This document shows positions 59,667 through 64,000 of a DNA stretch of 64,000 nt, piece by piece. Numbering within the stretch: the first letter of the stretch is position 1; every line of letters begins with the position of its first letter. Made by a program: the position numbers and the translations under genes. The stretch is taken from NCBI GenBank assembly GCA_042568205.1, contig JBHPJE010000005.1, positions 1 to 64,000 of the forward strand, in the 5' to 3' direction. This DNA is from JAUVDZ01 sp042568205. Lineage in GTDB: Bacteria > Patescibacteriota > Gracilibacteria > UBA1369 > PNNO01. The notes under the pieces were generated by a model, which was not told the DNA's origin, did not search any database, and worked only from the letters and a program-made list of their open reading frames with translations.

Positions 59667-62600
59667 ATGAAAAAAACAAAAACAAAAAAATTCAGATTAA
59701 ATAAAAATATACTATCACTAGTAGTAATCTTAGCTTCGTTAATAATTGGAACGCTTACTGTTAATGCCGTAGCTGATATTACTACTGAGGTTGAATTTGA
59801 AGAAAAAGAATGTGTTTGGTCGGATGGCGAAGGAACTGAGCTTTATGTTACAGCTGGTAAAACTTGTGTGATTTCTGGTACTGGTGCAACTGCTGCTGAT
59901 GATACGGGCTGGACTGATTACGCAATAATTGTTTACCCAGGTGGAACTCTGCAAATAGGAGACGGTACTGCGGCAGCTGACCTTGCAGCTGATGGAAAGG
60001 TCTTAGTAATGGGAACTCTTCAAATTGGTTTTGGAGATGTTTATGATTCTACTTTTGCAACAATAAATAGTGGAAATTTAGAAATTACAGGAGACTCAGA
60101 TGCAACCGTTACTGTACCGAATAATTCAGGCGCAGCAAATAAAATAAGCATTTCCGGAACTGTTGATATTGGTGATACAACTTATTATTCAACTCCTGCA
60201 ACATCAACTCCACTTTTAGATATTCATGATAATGCGGGTAGTGCTCTTGGATTTACAACAAATTACGGACATTTGATAGTTGAAGACAATACCACGGTTG
60301 ATATTGCAAGTCTTGAGCTTATGGATGTTTCAGGTGGAAAATCAAACACCATGATTCAAAATGGATCTACAATAAATATCTCTTCTTATGCTGGTACACC
60401 TGCGACTTCTTTAGCTATTGGTCGCCAGGCTTCTGGCGGACAAGCTTTAGTGGAAGTATTTGGAATATTAAATGTAGCTAATTACGGAATTATAAACGAT
60501 GTTAGTGTAATAGTAGGAGATCAAAATTCAAATAGTAGTTTATTGATACGGGATGGTGGTCTTGTTAATATTGATAGCACAACAAACGGTTATATTGGCG
60601 ATATGCCTGATAATTCAATAGACGTGCGAAGTCCTGATCCTTATGGATTAATTGTTGAAGGAACATTAAATACGGACATGGCTTTATATAATAATGGTGG
60701 ATTTGTAACAGTTGATAGTGGTCTTGGTACTGCTATTTTAAATGTTGGTAGTGGAACAGTTGATGAAAATTATATACAATCTTCAGCTTTATATATTGCC
60801 AATGGAGATACAATGACAATTTGGGGTACTGCTGATATTGATGGTATTGCATATATTGCAGGAAACTTAGAAGTTAAAGAATGTACAAAAATCCGAAACG
60901 CTTCCGGTGAATCCTTTGAAGTTGCATCAACTGGTGTATTTCAGACAAATACTGACAGTGTTGGTTGTGATCTTACAAACACAGAGGCAAATGATGGATT
61001 AAATGTTCAGGGTACTGATACTGCAGTCAGCATTTTTAACAATGCAGATGTTGATGTTGAAGATGATTTTAGAGTAACAGACGAAGGAAATGTTGATTCT
61101 AACGGATTTATGACAATAAACGGTAACATTTATATATTAAATGATGGTGTTGTTTCGTTCTCAGACGCTGGCGATGCATATACTGCAATTGATTTAGTTG
61201 TTGAACCTGAATCTAGTGGTGCTGGAGACGCAACACTAACCATTGAAGGCGGTGGTGAACTGCAATTGTCAGGGGCTGTTAAAATCGGAACAACTGCCAC
61301 ATCTACAGGTGATGCGACTGTAATTGTAAATGGAACTCTTACAACCGCAGGATCGCCTAATGCTAGTGATTTCAAAGTAGGTAGATATGGAACTTTAGAT
61401 ATTAATGGAGATGCTGGTCAAGAAGGTGTTGTAAGTCACAATGCAATTGGTCCAGGTATATTCCATATCGATGGTGGAGTAGTAATAATTTCTGGAACCA
61501 GTGCATTAAATGATGGAGATTTAAATATTACAGACCAAGAATTACAAATGGATAACGATACTTCAACTGCCGCTCTAACTGTTCAACAATATGGTGCAGT
61601 AAATAGTACTGCAACCCCTTCTTCAGGACTCGGCTTTGATTATGATGACGGAATACTTCAAATCGATTATCTGGGTGAAGCAACTTTTGATGACACAGTA
61701 GATATTGATACTACTGGTAATATGTATATTAATGGTCTCCTTAAAGGAACTGACTATGTATACATAGGTTGTACTGGTACAACATGTAAAGTTGGGCCTT
61801 CAGGTGAAGTTGAAGTTGTCGACAGTGCTACTGATGGCTCTTTAATAACTGTTGAAAGATCATTTGATTTATTAGGAATGTTAAATGGAGATGGTGGTGC
61901 TGGAGATATTTTAATTGATGATACCAATACTCCAACAGTTAGTAGTCAGGGTGGTGCCACTGAAAATTCTTATGCTTATATGCTTGCACAAAATCTCGAT
62001 CTTGAGGCAGGTGCAACAATAGATGTTTCAAATTTCCAAAATTGTTACGTCGAAACTGGGGCGACTTATGGTGGTAGTTATGGTGGTCAAGGACAAGGTC
62101 CTGCTGGTCCAACTACTTCAACTTTTGGTGAAATATTTGCGATATTCAATCCAGTCTACTCTGGGACCCCATTACCTGTAGGAATGTGCGGATTTACAAG
62201 TGCTTCTGAGGATGTCAATAAAAACGGTGGTGGTTCTATATTTATAGAAGTAGAAAAAGATATAACAATTAATGGAGATATCCTTGCAAATGGTGTAAAT
62301 GCTGTAGATGGAGATACAGGTGCTGGTTCTGGTGGTTTAATTGTAATTTGGCATCAAGCTGGTCATGTTGATACAGATGCAAATTTTGCAGGAAGCGGAA
62401 CAATTCAGGCTAATGGTGGTGATGGTGCTGTCGCGAGTAGTTATGCTGGTGGTGGCGGAAGAATAGTAATAGGATCAATCTTATTTGAAGATCCGGATGA
62501 TGAAAATCCAGGCCCAGGCTTCCCACATTATGAATTTGATGGAGTAGTAGAGGCCTTTGGTGGTTCGAATTTTGGTGCTGCTACATATGCGGCCTCAGGA

Positions 62601-63845
62601 ACTATTGTTTATTTTGGTGATTTGAATCATGATTCCCCTACATTAATAGTTGATCAGGCAAATAGAACTATTGGTGGAGGCGCAGAAACTGAATTACCAT
62701 TAGGTTCTTATAAAGAATTTTCAAGAGTTGAAGCAAGAAAAGATGCACAAATTACATTCAATACTCCTCTGACACTTGCTCCTGTTAGTTGTTTTCAAGT
62801 AGGGGGAGGCAATGTTGATGAAAATGGACTCTTTACTTGTAGTGCAAATCCAGATAAACCTGACACTCTATATATAAACAATTCTGTGGCACAAGCTCAA
62901 ACAGGTGATGAGCCATGGACACGAACTGGAACAGGCGGACCAGGAACGTCTGTAGATGTTGCTGATATCGATCCTGTATTTAGTTTAATTGTTAGAAATC
63001 CTGAAGATGTATCTCAAGAATATACAAAGGTTGAATTCGAAGTTAATTCTGCTAATGATTTTGCCCCAGGAACAATGGTTTGGGAATTTGGAGACACAAA
63101 CAATCCTTATACTTTAGATACACCTGTTAATAATGGTGATCGAACAGAAGATATTGAATACGCAGGTGATCCTTTAAGTACAGGAACTACATATTATGTT
63201 CGTGCACGATTCCTTAATCCAAACCTAGGAGATGCTCCTGGTTTATGGACTCACATGGATATGGGGAACGAATACAAATTTACAATCCTTTCAGCCTACT
63301 ATGATATTGAAAACGCTTGTAGCGATGTGCTTACAATTACACAGGATGGACTTGGTGTAGATAATGTAAATATTGCGGATGGACAAAGATACGGATTTGG
63401 CGATTGTGAATTTACAATAAATTCAACAACTAATGGTAATTGGCAAGTTCAATACGGAATGGCACCTGGCGAAACTGATCTATCCGGAACTGCATATCCA
63501 TTACAAACAATAACTCCAATTGATAATGCAGGTGGTGACTATACTATAAGTTCTGCAGGAATAGATGATTTAGAAGAATATGGATTTAATATTGATTTAA
63601 CTACGAGTGGACTAACTGGCTCAAATGTACCGGCAGACCTTGAAGACGCTGGTGAATTCTTTAACACAAGTTCAATCTTTGATATAGAAGCAAACGGTTC
63701 AGAAGATCCGATTTTAGTAGATGTTTCTACGGCTCCTGTTAGTGACGACTTTGTCTTACAAGTTTTCTTACATGTCGCTGAGCAAACTTATGCTGACGAC
63801 TATTTATTAGATACATGGATGATATTAACCCAAGGCGCACCATAA
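59667..63845 (+). CDS. giant secreted beta-solenoid protein
   Basis: The 1392-residue protein starts 7 bases after the preceding giant gene. It has a signal or anchor segment (about 15-35, ILSLVVILASLIIGTLTVNA) and a long region (about 70-900) of short repeats like those upstream (LNVGSGTVDENY, GDTMTIWGTADIDGIAYIAG). Shared modules with the 3498-residue protein include the Gly-rich stretch (YAGGGGRIVIG versus SGGGGRVYIEY) and the C-terminal PDTLYINN-start domain. It has no protease motif. The two may form a paired adhesin or matrix system, one being the processing enzyme. Confidence 0.75.
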   Translation: MKKTKTKKFRLNKNILSLVVILASLIIGTLTVNAVADITTEVEFEEKECVWSDGEGTELYVTAGKTCVISGTGATAADDTGWTDYAIIVYPGGTLQIGDGTAAADLAADGKVLVMGTLQIGFGDVYDSTFATINSGNLEITGDSDATVTVPNNSGAANKISISGTVDIGDTTYYSTPATSTPLLDIHDNAGSALGFTTNYGHLIVEDNTTVDIASLELMDVSGGKSNTMIQNGSTINISSYAGTPATSLAIGRQASGGQALVEVFGILNVANYGIINDVSVIVGDQNSNSSLLIRDGGLVNIDSTTNGYIGDMPDNSIDVRSPDPYGLIVEGTLNTDMALYNNGGFVTVDSGLGTAILNVGSGTVDENYIQSSALYIANGDTMTIWGTADIDGIAYIAGNLEVKECTKIRNASGESFEVASTGVFQTNTDSVGCDLTNTEANDGLNVQGTDTAVSIFNNADVDVEDDFRVTDEGNVDSNGFMTINGNIYILNDGVVSFSDAGDAYTAIDLVVEPESSGAGDATLTIEGGGELQLSGAVKIGTTATSTGDATVIVNGTLTTAGSPNASDFKVGRYGTLDINGDAGQEGVVSHNAIGPGIFHIDGGVVIISGTSALNDGDLNITDQELQMDNDTSTAALTVQQYGAVNSTATPSSGLGFDYDDGILQIDYLGEATFDDTVDIDTTGNMYINGLLKGTDYVYIGCTGTTCKVGPSGEVEVVDSATDGSLITVERSFDLLGMLNGDGGAGDILIDDTNTPTVSSQGGATENSYAYMLAQNLDLEAGATIDVSNFQNCYVETGATYGGSYGGQGQGPAGPTTSTFGEIFAIFNPVYSGTPLPVGMCGFTSASEDVNKNGGGSIFIEVEKDITINGDILANGVNAVDGDTGAGSGGLIVIWHQAGHVDTDANFAGSGTIQANGGDGAVASSYAGGGGRIVIGSILFEDPDDENPGPGFPHYEFDGVVEAFGGSNFGAATYAASGTIVYFGDLNHDSPTLIVDQANRTIGGGAETELPLGSYKEFSRVEARKDAQITFNTPLTLAPVSCFQVGGGNVDENGLFTCSANPDKPDTLYINNSVAQAQTGDEPWTRTGTGGPGTSVDVADIDPVFSLIVRNPEDVSQEYTKVEFEVNSANDFAPGTMVWEFGDTNNPYTLDTPVNNGDRTEDIEYAGDPLSTGTTYYVRARFLNPNLGDAPGLWTHMDMGNEYKFTILSAYYDIENACSDVLTITQDGLGVDNVNIADGQRYGFGDCEFTINSTTNGNWQVQYGMAPGETDLSGTAYPLQTITPIDNAGGDYTISSAGIDDLEEYGFNIDLTTSGLTGSNVPADLEDAGEFFNTSSIFDIEANGSEDPILVDVSTAPVSDDFVLQVFLHVAEQTYADDYLLDTWMILTQGAP

Positions 63846-63846
63846 T

Positions 63847-64000
63847 ATGAAAAACCAAATGACTAAAATTTGGGTAAACAGAGAAGTTCGTCCGCCTAAA
63901 GCGGACTCACGCTTAGCTCGCGATAAGTTTTCGCTCGCTGGAGTCTCGCTTATGCTCGTCTCTGCTGGAATTTTGCTCCTAAGCATTAGCACTCTGGCTA
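63847..64000 (+). CDS. N-terminus of a third operon protein, cut by the window end
   Basis: ATG 63847 follows the previous stop by one base. The 51 visible residues start MKNQMTKIWVNREVRPPKAD and lead to a hydrophobic signal or anchor (SLMLVSAGILLLSISTLA), so this is probably another secreted or surface protein of the giant operon. The peptide VRPPKADSRLARDKFSLA (about residues 14-31) is encoded by a dispersed palindromic repeat, which is GC-rich and unlike the flanking codons. Confidence 0.6.
   Translation, partial: MKNQMTKIWVNREVRPPKADSRLARDKFSLAGVSLMLVSAGILLLSISTLA
63885..63938 (+). repeat. dispersed palindromic repeat, copy 2 (inside a coding region)
   Basis: 54 bases matching 42926-42978 inverted, with one single-base length difference and a few substitutions. 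It carries GTCCGC-CTAAA-GCGGAC and GCTCGCGATAAGTTTTCGCTCGC and adds no stop to the surrounding frame. Confidence 0.85.

Noticed and set aside
1..64000. UGA recoded as glycine (as in Gracilibacteria/Absconditabacteria)
   Set aside because: Several well-bounded genes end in TGA (942-1661, 8115-8528, 23610-24164, 41277-42899), and tRNA-Trp has an ordinary CCA anticodon.

Overview
The window is a compact bacterial chromosome segment, mostly AT-rich, read with the standard code (several genes end in TGA). The mix of very large secreted repeat proteins, a W-x-W / GWIS-repeat surface protein, NadM-type NAD synthesis, prepilin-like genes and small membrane proteins of unknown family suggests a Candidate Phyla Radiation bacterium (Patescibacteria, perhaps Peregrinibacteria-like). 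That is an inference from gene content only; no rRNA is present.

Layout. 1-3.9 kb: end of a Kazal-like secreted protein, a frameshifted membrane gene, an ICMT/PEMT-like methyltransferase, tRNA-Thr, rpmG (bL33), a DUF3352-like lipoprotein and tRNA-Trp. 4-8.1 kb: a MobC-like gene next to tRNA-Trp, small membrane proteins, and an sdpR-sdpI pair with a palindromic operator. 8.7-12.1 kb: a four-gene prepilin-like operon. 12-19 kb: GC-rich genes (Cys-rich surface protein, small protein, SLH-like lipoprotein) alternating with AT-rich ones (pentapeptide-repeat protein, CHASE2 adenylate cyclase). 19-28.7 kb: efp, ECF sigma plus probable anti-sigma, rdgB, glycosyltransferase, two methyltransferases, PBP1A, and a tRNA-like or tmRNA-like RNA under a near-consensus promoter. 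29-36 kb: a C-terminally anchored GC-rich protein, pheS / thioredoxin-like lipoprotein / pheT, HU. 36-46 kb: topA, a GWIS-repeat secreted protein, GT2 glycosyltransferase, phosphomannomutase/phosphoglucomutase, and a smpB-nadE-nadM operon. 46-64 kb: a second Cys-rich GC-rich surface protein, then an operon of giant secreted beta-solenoid proteins, the first (3498 aa) carrying an M36/M4-type metalloprotease.

The main pattern is two coexisting gene types. Most genes are AT-rich, start without a Shine-Dalgarno sequence and show extended -10 or TTGACA/TATAAT promoters. Seven scattered genes (about 8.1, 12.3, 15.4, 17.9, 29.1, 34.0 and 46.3 kb) are strongly GC-rich, have clear Shine-Dalgarno sequences, mostly follow AT-rich promoters with hairpin leaders, and end in hairpin terminators. 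The three large GC-rich secreted proteins that are not lipoproteins share a C-terminal Gly-Cys-[Ser/Cys] / transmembrane / Arg-rich tail that resembles the MYXO-CTERM sorting signal, and two carry Myxococcus-type Cys-rich repeats. I take this as a surface-display gene set, probably acquired horizontally and individually wired to host promoters.
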